A DNA stretch of 17,765 nt from a bacterium UBP6_UBA1177 (GTDB lineage Bacteria; UBP6; UBA1177), in contig DBYV01000053.1 in assembly GCA_002310995.1 (NCBI GenBank), positions 1,708 to 19,472 of the forward strand. The letters run 5' to 3'. The notes beneath the pieces are model-generated. The model searched no databases. It saw only the letters and a list, made by a program, of their open reading frames with translations, and was not told where the DNA came from. Positions within the stretch are counted from its first letter, which is position 1; the number at the start of each line of letters is the position of its first letter. Positions 1 to 6,424 of this stretch are shown in pieces. Position numbers and translations under genes: made by a program.

Positions 1-416
1 GAAATCGAAAGCGGGGAAATCATCATGTTTTTGCCTGCTTCAGCAGCCGCAAGTTTGCTGAACATCTTCATTCCGAGGTCGTTGTTCGCCTTGACGATAT
101 CCTCGGAAACTTTTTCAGCGTGCCCGTCAGCCTTTTTGTATTTGGCTTCCCAGCTGCCCCCTTCTTCGGTGTCTGTGTCTGTCGGGTCTGTGTCGGCCGG
201 ATCAGTTGTATCGGTATCGCCGGTGTCAGTTCCTGTATCGCCCGTGTCTGCTCCAGTGTCGCCTGTATCTGCTCCAGTATCGCCGGTGTCAGTTCCTGTA
301 TCACTGGTGTCAGTGTCGCCCGTGTCGGTCGTGTCTTCGTCTTTCGAATCGCCGCCGCACGAAACAACAAAGAAAACCATCGCTAAAACAGCGAAAATCG
401 TCATAAACTTTTTCAT
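1..416 (-). CDS. Serpin-family lipoprotein, N-terminal part (runs off the left edge)
   Basis: Only the first 138 codons are present; the frame is still open at base 1. Residues 1-20 form a lipoprotein signal (MKKF, a hydrophobic stretch, then VVSC) with the predicted lipidated Cys20. Residues 26-84 are an Asp/Thr/Gly-rich linker that includes four 7-residue units of the type DTGDTGA. From about residue 98 the sequence looks like the start of a serpin: helix A (VKANNDLGMKMFSKLAAA) followed by KNMMISPLSI, which matches the serpin helix A and strand s6B signature. Serpins are suicide inhibitors of serine or cysteine proteases; bacterial ones are often exported. A surface-anchored protease inhibitor held off the membrane by an acidic linker is the likely role. 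The reactive-centre loop, which would show target and inhibitory status, lies outside the window. The start is the ATG at 414-416, preceded by GAGGGAG about 7 bases upstream. Confidence 0.85.
   Translation of the reverse strand, partial: MKKFMTIFAVLAMVFFVVSCGGDSKDEDTTDTGDTDTSDTGTDTGDTGADTGDTGADTGDTGTDTGDTDTTDPADTDPTDTDTEEGGSWEAKYKKADGHAEKVSEDIVKANNDLGMKMFSKLAAAEAGKNMMISPLSI
213..296 (-). repeat. Four imperfect 21-bp tandem repeats in the serpin linker
   Basis: On the minus strand, residues 41-68 of the serpin lipoprotein consist of four successive 7-residue units (GTDTGDT, GADTGDT, GADTGDT, GTDTGDT). The codons vary between units (GAC/GAT, ACC/ACA/ACT), so the protein repeat is better conserved than the DNA. 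Such coding minisatellites can change unit number by slippage and so alter linker length. The repeat also produces open frames on the opposite strand that are not genes. Confidence 0.8.
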
Positions 417-485
417 TTTCAACTCCCTCAAAAAGTTATTCAAACTGCCAAAAAATCAACAAACATATATTTAGTTACAGTTACC

Positions 486-511
486 TTTGATTTTTCTGAC
501 TCAAAATCAAA
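486..511. terminator. AT-rich hairpin between cysS and the serpin gene, possible terminator
   Basis: A perfect 9-bp inverted repeat (TTTGATTTT at 486-494 and AAAATCAAA at 503-511) with an 8-base loop lies just past the cysS stop codon. Read on the plus strand it is followed by a T tract at 516-522. On the minus strand, the direction of cysS, the T tract precedes the hairpin rather than following it. The canonical terminator layout therefore does not fit cysS well, and the stem is GC-poor. Confidence 0.25.
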
Positions 512-520
512 AAAATTTTT

Positions 521-1954
521 TTAATTGAAGCTCCACTCGGTTCCGTTCGGGGTATCCTGGATTGAAATTCCTTTTTCAAGAAGTTCTTCGCGCATTTTGT
601 CGGCCATTTCGAAATTTTTCTCGGCGCGGTAAGCCTTTCTTTTGTTTATGATTTCTTCAATCTCGTCTTTAGAAATGCCGTAGCGGACAATCTGTATCTC
701 TTTGATTTCATTTGTGATTTCGTCAGGATCTCTGAGAAGGACTCCCATGACTCCGCCTACTTCTTTGATCGCTTCGGCAAAGCCCGCGCATTCGTCTGGA
801 GTCGGTCTTGTCTTTTTGGAAACAAGGACTTCGTTCAGATGTTTGAAGAGGTTGAAAAGCGCCGCAACAACTCTCGCGCTGTTGAAGTCATCATCCATTG
901 CTTCTTTGAATTCGTTAATAAATTCAACAGCTTTTTCGTTTCTGGCAGGTTTTGCAGCCTTTGCCGCGAACTGGTTCAAAGTTTTCAGAGTGTTGTAGAA
1001 ATAGCAGATTTTCTTTTCGGTATCTTTCAGATTCGCCATCGAGAAGTCAATTGGCGTGCGGTAGTGAGTCGAAAGCATGAAGTAGCGCAGAACTTCGGGG
1101 TGATACTGCTTGAGCGCGTCTTCTACCGTGATGAAGTTGTGGAGCGATTTGCTCATTTTTTCGCCCTCGACCGTGAGGAAACCGTTGTGGACCCAGTATT
1201 TAGCGAAAGGTTTGCCTGTAGCGCATTCTGCCTGGGCGATCTCGTTTTCATGATGCGGGAAAATGAGGTCTCTGCCGCCTGCGTGGATGTCGAACGAATC
1301 GCCGAGATATTTCGTGCTCATCGCGCTGCATTCGATGTGCCAGCCCGGTCTTCCTTCGCCCCACGGGCTTTCCCACTTCGGTTCGCCCGGTTTCGATGCT
1401 TTCCAAAGTGCAAAATCAAGCGGATTCTGTTTGCTTTCTTCGACGTCGAAACGGGTTCCGCTTATCATTTCGTCAAGTTTTCTGCCGCTCAGTTTGCCGT
1501 AGCCTTTGAACTTTTCGACTGCGAAATAGACGCTGCCGTCGGATGTCGGATATGCGAAACCTTTGTCGACAAGCTTCTGAACCATCGAAATGATTTCGGG
1601 AATATGCATCGTAGCCTTGGGTTCGACGTCAGGTCTTGCAAGGCCGAGAGCGTCCATCGCCTTGTAGAAAGCATCGATATTTTCTTCCGTGAGAGCTCTG
1701 AAATCGATTCCTCTTTCGTTTGCACGGGCGATAATCTTGTCATCGATATCGGTAAAATTTCTGACATAAGTCACTGAATATCCTGAATATTTCAGATAAT
1801 TAACGATAAGGTCTATTGCGACTTCCTTCCTTGCGTGACCGATGTGCGGCTTGTCGTAAACCGTCATTCCGCAGGCGTAAAGACCGACGTTTTTGCCGTT
1901 TAAAGGAACGAAATCCTCTTTTTTCTCACTCATCGAATTGTAGATCCTAAGCAT
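521..1954 (-). CDS. cysS: Cysteinyl-tRNA synthetase
   Basis: This class I aminoacyl-tRNA synthetase charges tRNA-Cys with cysteine in the cytoplasm, using ATP. Its 477 residues match the usual length (about 460-480). Visible motifs are the HIGH signature (HIGHARKE from residue 37), the KMSKS signature (EKMSKSL, 266-270), and zinc ligands consistent with the family: Cys28 (YACGMTV), Cys209 (WHIECS), His234 and Glu238 (FPHHENE). The C-terminal part, with DDDFNSARVVAALF and a tail containing RAEKNFEMADKMREEL, is the usual anticodon-binding region. The ATG start at 1954 has GGAG six bases upstream; a second Met at codon 8 is less likely. The gene has its own predicted promoter and an ordinary essential-gene sequence, with nothing degenerate. 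Confidence 0.97.
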   Translation of the reverse strand: MLRIYNSMSEKKEDFVPLNGKNVGLYACGMTVYDKPHIGHARKEVAIDLIVNYLKYSGYSVTYVRNFTDIDDKIIARANERGIDFRALTEENIDAFYKAMDALGLARPDVEPKATMHIPEIISMVQKLVDKGFAYPTSDGSVYFAVEKFKGYGKLSGRKLDEMISGTRFDVEESKQNPLDFALWKASKPGEPKWESPWGEGRPGWHIECSAMSTKYLGDSFDIHAGGRDLIFPHHENEIAQAECATGKPFAKYWVHNGFLTVEGEKMSKSLHNFITVEDALKQYHPEVLRYFMLSTHYRTPIDFSMANLKDTEKKICYFYNTLKTLNQFAAKAAKPARNEKAVEFINEFKEAMDDDFNSARVVAALFNLFKHLNEVLVSKKTRPTPDECAGFAEAIKEVGGVMGVLLRDPDEITNEIKEIQIVRYGISKDEIEEIINKRKAYRAEKNFEMADKMREELLEKGISIQDTPNGTEWSFN

Positions 1955-1988
1955 TTTTCACTCCATAAAAATTCCTAAAAAGCGGAAT

Positions 1989-2016
1989 ATTATACGCGTA
2001 ATCCATTTAAAGGCAA
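1989..2016 (-). promoter_or_regulatory. Predicted sigma-70-type promoter for cysS
   Basis: On the minus strand, TTGCCT (2011-2016) and TATAAT (1989-1994) are separated by 16 bases. The -10 box is a perfect consensus and the -35 box matches 4 of 6. The predicted transcript would begin near 1982, leaving an untranslated leader of about 28 bases before the cysS ATG. The hairpin repeat at 2022 ends five bases upstream of this -35 box. Confidence 0.55.
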
Positions 2017-2021
2017 GGTCT

Positions 2022-2070
2022 GTAGAGACGTCATACCATGGCGTCTAACATCATCGTAACGGCGTCTCAT
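2022..2070. repeat. Copy A of the GTAGAGACG hairpin repeat family
   Basis: The left arm GTAGAGACGTCAT (2022-2034) is identical over 13 bases to that of copy B at 2854. A 3-base loop and ATGGCGTCT (2038-2046) follow, also shared with copy B; 23 of the first 25 bases agree between the two. The copy then diverges (AACATCATCGTAAC) before a second right-arm-like block, GGCGTCTCAT (2061-2070). It lies between the lipoprotein stop codon (2137) and the cysS promoter, so it could also act as a transcript 3' hairpin, but no T tract is present. Confidence 0.7.
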
Positions 2071-2136
2071 CTATGAAAACCGAGATTTCAATGATTTGGG
2101 TTATTTCGGGATTTTTTGCCTGATTTTTATGCAGTT

Positions 2137-2715
2137 CTATTCCGCATCCCTTACGCAGCGGACATATATCCCGTATGCCCCGTGCATGCCTGGACCGTGA
2201 GATACGATGCAACCTTGTCTGAAATCAACAGACCATGTATTTGTGTAACTTTCTGTCAGGAGCGGTAAAGAAGACCATAGAATGACATTGTCTTCCAGTT
2301 TGCTGAAAATACCTTCTCTGCTTTCCGTTTCGTCGCAGCAGAAGCAGGTTTCAGCGTTTGATTCGCATCCGGCATCAGACAAACACTCGTCTGTCCGGTC
2401 GCAAGCACCTCCTGTTTCGTTGTTCGGACAGTTACGAAGAAGAGTTCTTAGTTCATCAACAGTCGGAAGATGCCAGTCATAATGTCCTGATTCCGTGAGA
2501 TATTCGCAGTAATCGACAGACTCGGCGTTTCCCGGGATAGGTTTCTCAGACACAGCAGACCACATTTTTCCTTCAATTACTATGCCGGCGAATTTGTCAC
2601 GTTTAGCCTCCTCATAAGTTTCACGGATTTCGTCTGCGTAGTTTGGTACTGTGTCGCAAGACAGAAAAAGTAGAATGATCAGGCAGAGACAGAATATAAA
2701 TTTGATTTTTTTCAT
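2137..2715 (-). CDS. Cys-rich Lcl_C (DUF1566-like) lipoprotein
   Basis: This 192-residue exported protein of unknown function has a lipoprotein signal peptide at residues 1-20 with lipobox LFLSC (Cys20). The remainder resembles the Lcl_C/DUF1566 module, a distant relative of the C-type-lectin/formylglycine-enzyme fold: KMWSAVSEKPI, DYCEYLTESGHYDWHLPTVDELR, then ILWSSLPLL, a TWSVDF strand and the ending YVRCVRDAE. An insert at about 95-128 carries seven cysteines (96, 105, 111, 117, 124, 126, 127), suggesting disulfides or metal binding; the mature part has ten Cys besides Cys20. It is monocistronic and divergent from the swivel-subunit gene. Binding of surface or extracellular ligands is only an inference from the fold. 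The start follows a weak purine-rich leader (GACGGAAAA). Confidence 0.8.
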   Translation of the reverse strand: MKKIKFIFCLCLIILLFLSCDTVPNYADEIRETYEEAKRDKFAGIVIEGKMWSAVSEKPIPGNAESVDYCEYLTESGHYDWHLPTVDELRTLLRNCPNNETGGACDRTDECLSDAGCESNAETCFCCDETESREGIFSKLEDNVILWSSLPLLTESYTNTWSVDFRQGCIVSHGPGMHGAYGIYVRCVRDAE

Positions 2716-2746
2716 TTTTCCGTCACAAAACTCTCCAAAACGGAAA

Positions 2747-2774
2747 ATTGTAGGAAAAAATATGAGAAAAGCAA
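2747..2774 (-). promoter_or_regulatory. Predicted promoter for the Cys-rich lipoprotein
   Basis: On the minus strand, TTGCTT (2769-2774) and TACAAT (2747-2752) are spaced by 16 bases. The -10 matches 5 of 6 consensus positions and the -35 matches 3 of 6. Transcription would start near 2740, about 25 bases before the ATG at 2715. It is divergent from the promoter at 2833. Confidence 0.4.
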
Positions 2775-2832
2775 ATTACGCTCCTCATTCCCGAACAAAA
2801 ATATAAAAACTTTTTTTAGAAAATCCTTCTAT

Positions 2833-2838
2833 TATAAT
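2833..2838 (+). promoter_or_regulatory. Predicted -10 box for the aconitase-type small subunit gene
   Basis: A perfect TATAAT stands at 2833-2838 in an AT-rich stretch; the -35 region is only a T run around 2811-2816. A transcript starting about seven bases downstream would carry hairpin copy B (2854-2882) near its 5' end and reach the ATG at 2918 after roughly 70 bases. Confidence 0.4.
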
Positions 2839-2853
2839 CTGACGGTTTTGACG

Positions 2854-2882
2854 GTAGAGACGTCATATTATGGCGTCTCTAC
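2854..2882. repeat. Copy B of the GTAGAGACG hairpin repeat family, the most perfect palindrome
   Basis: The left arm GTAGAGACGTCAT (2854-2866) pairs with the right arm ATGGCGTCTCTAC (2870-2882) around an ATT loop. It forms a 13-bp stem whose only imperfection is a T opposite a G. It starts 15 bases after the TATAAT box at 2833 and lies 35 bases before the start codon at 2918. As DNA it could be an operator; as RNA it would be a stable 5' leader hairpin. Confidence 0.8.
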
Positions 2883-2917
2883 AATGGTGACAAATGAATA
2901 GGTTTCAGGAGGATAAA

Positions 2918-3424
2918 ATGAAAAAAATTACGGCTGAAATTTTTGTTTTGAAGGATGGTGAAGGAAAACTTATCAACGACATCGACACCGATATGATTTT
3001 TCACAACAAGTATCTTTCGATCGTTGACATCAACCTGATGGGACAGTATGCGCTCGACAATCTTGAAGGCTACAAGGATTTTTCGAAAAAAGTAAAGCCG
3101 GGAATGATCGTCGTCGCAGGCGAGAATTTTGGTGCCGGAAGCAGCCGTCAGCAGGCGGTTGACTGTTTTATTTCCCTGAATTTACAGGGAGTTGCGGCAA
3201 AATCTTTCGGCGCTATTTACAAGAGAAACATTATCAACACCGGTTTCCCGATGATTGAGATTCTCGATATCGCGGACGATGCGCTTGAAACGGGCAAAAC
3301 CCTCGATTTCGACATTGAATCGGGCGAGATTATTGATTGCGGCAAAACAGTCGGTCACTTCAAAAAATTCTCGACTGTTCAAAAAGACATCATCGAAAAG
3401 AAAGGTCTTCTCAACTGCATTTAA
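2918..3424 (+). CDS. Aconitase/isopropylmalate dehydratase-type small (swivel) subunit
   Basis: This is the small subunit of a two-subunit aconitase-superfamily hydro-lyase, the type that isomerises 3-isopropylmalate, homoaconitate or a related hydroxy-acid. At 168 residues it fits the LeuD/HacB small-subunit class. Visible are NDIDTDMIFHNKYL (residues 20-33, including the YLxx region linked to substrate choice) and the substrate-binding loop ENFGAGSSRQQAVDCF (69-84), then SFGAIYKRNIINTGFP. The large, iron-sulfur-bearing subunit is not adjacent, so it must be encoded elsewhere or be absent; leucine-pathway genes are also missing nearby. The start is the ATG at 2918 because AGGAGG lies 8 bases upstream; the earlier ATG at 2894 would put this site inside the coding region. 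Leucine synthesis is one option, but the substrate cannot be assigned. Confidence 0.88.
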   Translation: MKKITAEIFVLKDGEGKLINDIDTDMIFHNKYLSIVDINLMGQYALDNLEGYKDFSKKVKPGMIVVAGENFGAGSSRQQAVDCFISLNLQGVAAKSFGAIYKRNIINTGFPMIEILDIADDALETGKTLDFDIESGEIIDCGKTVGHFKKFSTVQKDIIEKKGLLNCI

Positions 3425-3484
3425 CAGGAAATATTTCGTTTTGCTAATCGTTTTTGGATCTTCCAAATCTTAAAAAATTGCTTT

Positions 3485-3527
3485 TTAGGGAACTTTCTGC
3501 TATGGAAATCGTGAAAAAGTTCCCTAA
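3485..3527. promoter_or_regulatory. Perfect 12-bp inverted repeat just upstream of the Fic gene
   Basis: TTAGGGAACTTT (3485-3496) is exactly complementary to AAAGTTCCCTAA (3516-3527), with 19 bases between. The right arm ends 12 bases before the Fic ATG at 3540, so it covers the place where an RBS or operator would be. No strong Shine-Dalgarno is visible (only GAGAG close to the start). No T tract follows, which argues against a terminator for the upstream gene. An operator for a dimeric regulator or a leader hairpin that limits translation are both possible. Confidence 0.6.
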
Positions 3528-3539
3528 CTTGAGAGTGCG

Positions 3540-4478
3540 ATGAGTGAAACTTTTGATGAAATAAGGATTCTGCTTCAGCAAAAAGCCGAATGTCAGGCGC
3601 GGTTGAATCTTCTGCCTTACGACGGAACCCCTGAAATCAAGGAACAGAAAGGCGAAAAGTATATCTATGTGCGGAAGCGTGTCGGCAGCAGGCTGACATC
3701 AACGTATGTCGGAGTCTATTCCGACGAGCTTTTTCAGCTTCTTCTGCGGAATACGAAAGAAGCCCGCGAGCTAAAAAAACAGATGCGTCACATCGACAAA
3801 AAGCTTGCCGAACTCGGATACGAAGACAGCGAGCTTCCGCTTTCAGTGCAGAAAAACCTTGATTTTGCCCGTGTGAACATGAAGGCTAACATCTACGATC
3901 AGGCGGTTCTTGAAGGAGTTGCCACATCGTTTCCGCAAACGGAAGAAATCATTGAAAACGGCAAAGTTTCAGGAATGACTGCAACCGATGTCCAGAAAAT
4001 TCTTAATTTAAAGCACGCATGGGAGTTTATTCTCGACCGCAATGTCATCCAGAGCAAAACAGATTATTATCTGCTCTGCCATATCGCGCGCCTTGTGAAT
4101 GAAGGTTTTTTCTTTGATGCTGGCAGAATCCGCGGGATTCCGGTGACTATAGGCGGCAGTTCCTATATTCCGCCGATACCGGTAGAATCAGTTGTAAAAG
4201 AGCGGATTGCCGAAATACTTGCTTCAAAGCAGGATGAAATCGATATCGCGGTTGAACTTTGCATGTATTGCATGAAAACCCAAGTCTTCACTGACGGCAA
4301 CAAACGCGCATCCGTGATTTTTGCAAACCATTACATCATTTCTCACGGGCTCGGACTGCTTGTCATTCCGGAAAAGGAAGTGTCGGAATTCAAAAAACTC
4401 CTCGTTGCTTTTTACGAAGGTGAAAATATTGAAATCATTAAAAACTTTCTGAAAGAACGTTGCTGGAAGAAATTGTGA
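3540..4478 (+). CDS. Fic-domain protein with Gln at the catalytic His position
   Basis: Fic domains typically transfer AMP or another nucleotide-derived group to hydroxyl side chains of target proteins, using HxFx(D/E)GNxR. Here the motif reads QVFTDGNKR (residues 248-256). The codon for 248 is CAA, so the usual catalytic His is Gln, while Phe250, Asp252, Gly253, Asn254 and Arg256 are retained. The motif is followed by ASVIFANHYIISHGLGLLVIP, a helix typical of the fold. Upstream, DQAVLEGVATSFPQTEEII (120-138) corresponds to the region where many Fic proteins carry an inhibitory SxxxEG helix; EG is present but the Ser/Thr is not. Residues 1-100 are charged and helical with a YIYVRKRVGSR strand. 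It sits 33 bases ahead of malQ. Whether it still transfers nucleotides is uncertain. Confidence 0.88.
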   Translation: MSETFDEIRILLQQKAECQARLNLLPYDGTPEIKEQKGEKYIYVRKRVGSRLTSTYVGVYSDELFQLLLRNTKEARELKKQMRHIDKKLAELGYEDSELPLSVQKNLDFARVNMKANIYDQAVLEGVATSFPQTEEIIENGKVSGMTATDVQKILNLKHAWEFILDRNVIQSKTDYYLLCHIARLVNEGFFFDAGRIRGIPVTIGGSSYIPPIPVESVVKERIAEILASKQDEIDIAVELCMYCMKTQVFTDGNKRASVIFANHYIISHGLGLLVIPEKEVSEFKKLLVAFYEGENIEIIKNFLKERCWKKL

Positions 4479-4511
4479 TGAGGCTAAACTCTGTATTTCA
4501 TGGAGGAAAAA

Positions 4512-6023
4512 ATGACTGAAAAAACGAAAATAAATCCGAGAAAGGCGGGCATAATCCTGCATCCGGTTTCCCTTCCCGGCCGCTACGGCATCGGCTGTTT
4601 CGGCAAATCTGCTTTCGATTTTGTCGATTTTATGGCTGATTCAAGCATTAGGATCTGGCAGATTCTGCCGCTCACTCCGACCGGTGCCGACGGATGCCCC
4701 TACAACTCTTTCAGCGCGTTTGCGGGAAACGAGATTTTAATTGATATCGACGAGCTTTTTGAGGAAAATTTTGCCGAAAAACCGGAAGAAATGCCCGATT
4801 TTGACAACTTTCGAGTCGATTATCCGAAAGTAAGCACCTTCAAAGCGAAAATCCTGGATGAAGCGGCTGAAAACTTTTACAAAGTCCGCGAAAATTATCC
4901 CGATTTTTCACTTTTCGTGAAAGAAAACTCCTCATGGCTCAACGATTTCGCACTTTTCAGAGTTCTCACGAAAAATTTTGAAGGAAAATCATGGAAGTTC
5001 TGGCCTCAAGAATTCAGAAATCACGATGAAAAAGCTTTGAAAGAGTTTGAAAAAGCGCATGAATTAGAGCTTTTCCGCCACTTTTTCGCGCAGTGGATCT
5101 TCTTTTCGCAGTGGAAAAAACTTAAAACCTACGCGAATGAAAAAGATATTGAAATCATGGGTGATATTCCGATCTTCCTCTCTTTCGACAGTGCCGATGT
5201 CTGGGCGAACCAGCATATTTTCAAGATGAGTGACGCCGTTATGTCGGAAGTAGCAGGTGTTCCGCCGGATTATTTCAGTGCCGACGGGCAGCTCTGGGGA
5301 AATCCGCTCTATGACTGGAAAGTGCTTGAAAAAGAGGATTTTTCGTGGTGGATCGACCGCTTTCTGCATAATCTGAAACTTTACGATATTCTCCGTCTCG
5401 ACCATTTCCGCGGTTTCAGCGCATACTGGTCGGTTCCGGCAAGCGAAACAACTGCCAAAAACGGCCACTGGGAGAAAGGTCCGCGTGAAAAACTTTTTGA
5501 AACTCTCTTCAAAAAAGCGGGGAAGATCCCTATCGTCGCGGAAGATCTGGGAGATATCGATGCAGATGTAGTCAAACTCCGCGAAAACTGCGGATTTGCA
5601 GGAATGAAAGTGCTTCAGTTTGCCTTTTACGAAGGGACTGACCACGAATTTCTACCGCACAACTATACAAATACGAACTGTGTCTGCTACACCGGAACGC
5701 ACGACAACGACACGACTGTCGGCTGGTTCTGGTCGCTTTCCGACGGCACAAAATCGTTCGTGACCCACTATCTGGGAAGCAACGGAGACGACATCCACTG
5801 GAAAATGATCAGACTTGCGATGTCGTCTATTGCCGAAAAAGCACTGTTTCCGCTTCAGGATGTCCTCGGCTGGGGCGGAGACTGCCGCTTCAACGTTCCC
5901 GGAACAACAGGGCCGCAGAACTGGTCGTGGCGTTTCCAGAAAGATTCCCTTTCAAAATACCATTCAGATCTGCTTCGCGGCATAGTTGTCGCATTCAACC
6001 GCGAAAACAAGAAAAGTTCGTAA
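4512..6023 (+). CDS. malQ: 4-alpha-glucanotransferase (amylomaltase)
   Basis: This GH77 enzyme transfers alpha-1,4-glucan segments between maltodextrins in cytoplasmic maltose, maltodextrin or glycogen metabolism. It is about 503 residues, the size of the compact bacterial amylomaltases. It opens with RKAGIILHPVSLPGRYGIG and WQILPLTPTG, both diagnostic. The catalytic set is visible: nucleophile Asp297 in RLDHFRGF, acid/base Glu344 in VAEDLG, and stabilising Asp398 in GTHDNDTTVGW. The spacing agrees with the known Asp293/Glu340/Asp395 of the Thermus enzyme. The chosen ATG at 4512 has TGGAGG immediately upstream; a longer frame from 4500 would translate that site. No other glycogen or maltose genes are adjacent. 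It may share a transcript with the upstream Fic gene, but that link looks incidental. Confidence 0.96.
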   Translation: MTEKTKINPRKAGIILHPVSLPGRYGIGCFGKSAFDFVDFMADSSIRIWQILPLTPTGADGCPYNSFSAFAGNEILIDIDELFEENFAEKPEEMPDFDNFRVDYPKVSTFKAKILDEAAENFYKVRENYPDFSLFVKENSSWLNDFALFRVLTKNFEGKSWKFWPQEFRNHDEKALKEFEKAHELELFRHFFAQWIFFSQWKKLKTYANEKDIEIMGDIPIFLSFDSADVWANQHIFKMSDAVMSEVAGVPPDYFSADGQLWGNPLYDWKVLEKEDFSWWIDRFLHNLKLYDILRLDHFRGFSAYWSVPASETTAKNGHWEKGPREKLFETLFKKAGKIPIVAEDLGDIDADVVKLRENCGFAGMKVLQFAFYEGTDHEFLPHNYTNTNCVCYTGTHDNDTTVGWFWSLSDGTKSFVTHYLGSNGDDIHWKMIRLAMSSIAEKALFPLQDVLGWGGDCRFNVPGTTGPQNWSWRFQKDSLSKYHSDLLRGIVVAFNRENKKSS

Positions 6024-6049
6024 TCTCTCGCAATTTCCGAATAATTGAA

Positions 6050-6055
6050 TATAAT
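6050..6055 (+). promoter_or_regulatory. Predicted -10 box for the MNT/HEPN unit
   Basis: A perfect TATAAT lies 26 bases after the malQ stop, in an AT-rich stretch. The matching -35 is weak (TCGCAA at 6028-6033, spacer 16). Hairpin copy C begins 14 bases downstream, almost the same distance as between the -10 box at 2833 and copy B. Confidence 0.35.
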
Positions 6056-6069
6056 ACAAAGGTTTTCTT

Positions 6070-6096
6070 GTAGAGACGGAACCTGACACGTCTCAT
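6070..6096. repeat. Copy C of the GTAGAGACG hairpin repeat family
   Basis: GTAGAGACG (6070-6078) is followed after ten unrelated bases by CGTCTCAT (6089-6096). This leaves a 6-bp perfect stem (GAGACG/CGTCTC). The CGTCTCAT end matches the distal end of copy A, and the GTAGAGACG end matches both other copies. It lies between the predicted -10 box and the ribosome-binding site of the MNT gene, so it would be in the 5' leader. Confidence 0.6.
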
Positions 6097-6112
6097 TTAC
6101 GGAGGTTCAGAA

Positions 6113-6424
6113 ATGCCTGAAAATGAAATCAATCTCATAAAAGAGAAACTTGTGAACGAACTGACACCGTTGAAAATATATCTTTTCGGTTCGTTTGCGG
6201 ACGGAACGGCGACCGAAGACAGCGATTTTGATTTTTATATCATTGTCAAGGACGGTTCACAGAATCTTGCCGATTTGACGGCTGAAGCTTACAAGTCAAT
6301 CCGTTCGGTGCGAAGCCGCGCAGTGGACATTGTTATCTGCACGGAGAGCCGATTTGAAAGCCGTAAAAACAGAATGGGAATTGAAAACGAAGTTATGAAC
6401 AAAGGAGTGCTGCTGTATGGCTAA
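6113..6424 (+). CDS. Minimal nucleotidyltransferase (MNT), antitoxin-like partner of HEPN
   Basis: This 103-residue protein is of the MNT (NTP_transf_2, DNA polymerase beta-like) family. It shows the core signature GSFADGTATEDSDFDFYIIV starting at residue 26, with metal-binding Asp38 and Asp40 and a third acidic residue Asp72 in AVDIVI. In characterised MNT/HEPN modules such proteins neutralise the HEPN partner, in some cases by adding AMP to it; that activity is known for the family, not shown here. The active-site residues look intact. The ATG at 6113 follows GGAGG seven bases upstream. The last 8 bases of the gene overlap the start of the HEPN gene, so the two are translationally coupled. 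Confidence 0.9.
   Translation: MPENEINLIKEKLVNELTPLKIYLFGSFADGTATEDSDFDFYIIVKDGSQNLADLTAEAYKSIRSVRSRAVDIVICTESRFESRKNRMGIENEVMNKGVLLYG

Noticed and set aside
213..296. Tandem repeat considered as a CRISPR array
   Set aside because: The units are 21 bp, contiguous, have no spacers and are in frame within a coding region.
25..474. Plus-strand frame rich in Val/Ser/Pro repeats
   Set aside because: It is the mirror of the Asp/Thr/Gly repeat of the minus-strand serpin lipoprotein, which has a lipobox, an RBS and a serpin motif.
486..511. Hairpin considered as a strong rho-independent terminator of cysS
   Set aside because: The stem is nearly all A/T, and in the direction of cysS the T tract comes before the hairpin; kept only as a low-confidence feature.
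839..1777. 312-codon open frame on the plus strand
   Set aside because: Antisense to cysS; no RBS, no recognisable family, and cysS is clearly the real gene.
3453..3467. TTTGGA/TCCAAA mini-palindrome after the small-subunit gene as a terminator
   Set aside because: Only six pairs, and it is followed by A-rich rather than T-rich sequence.
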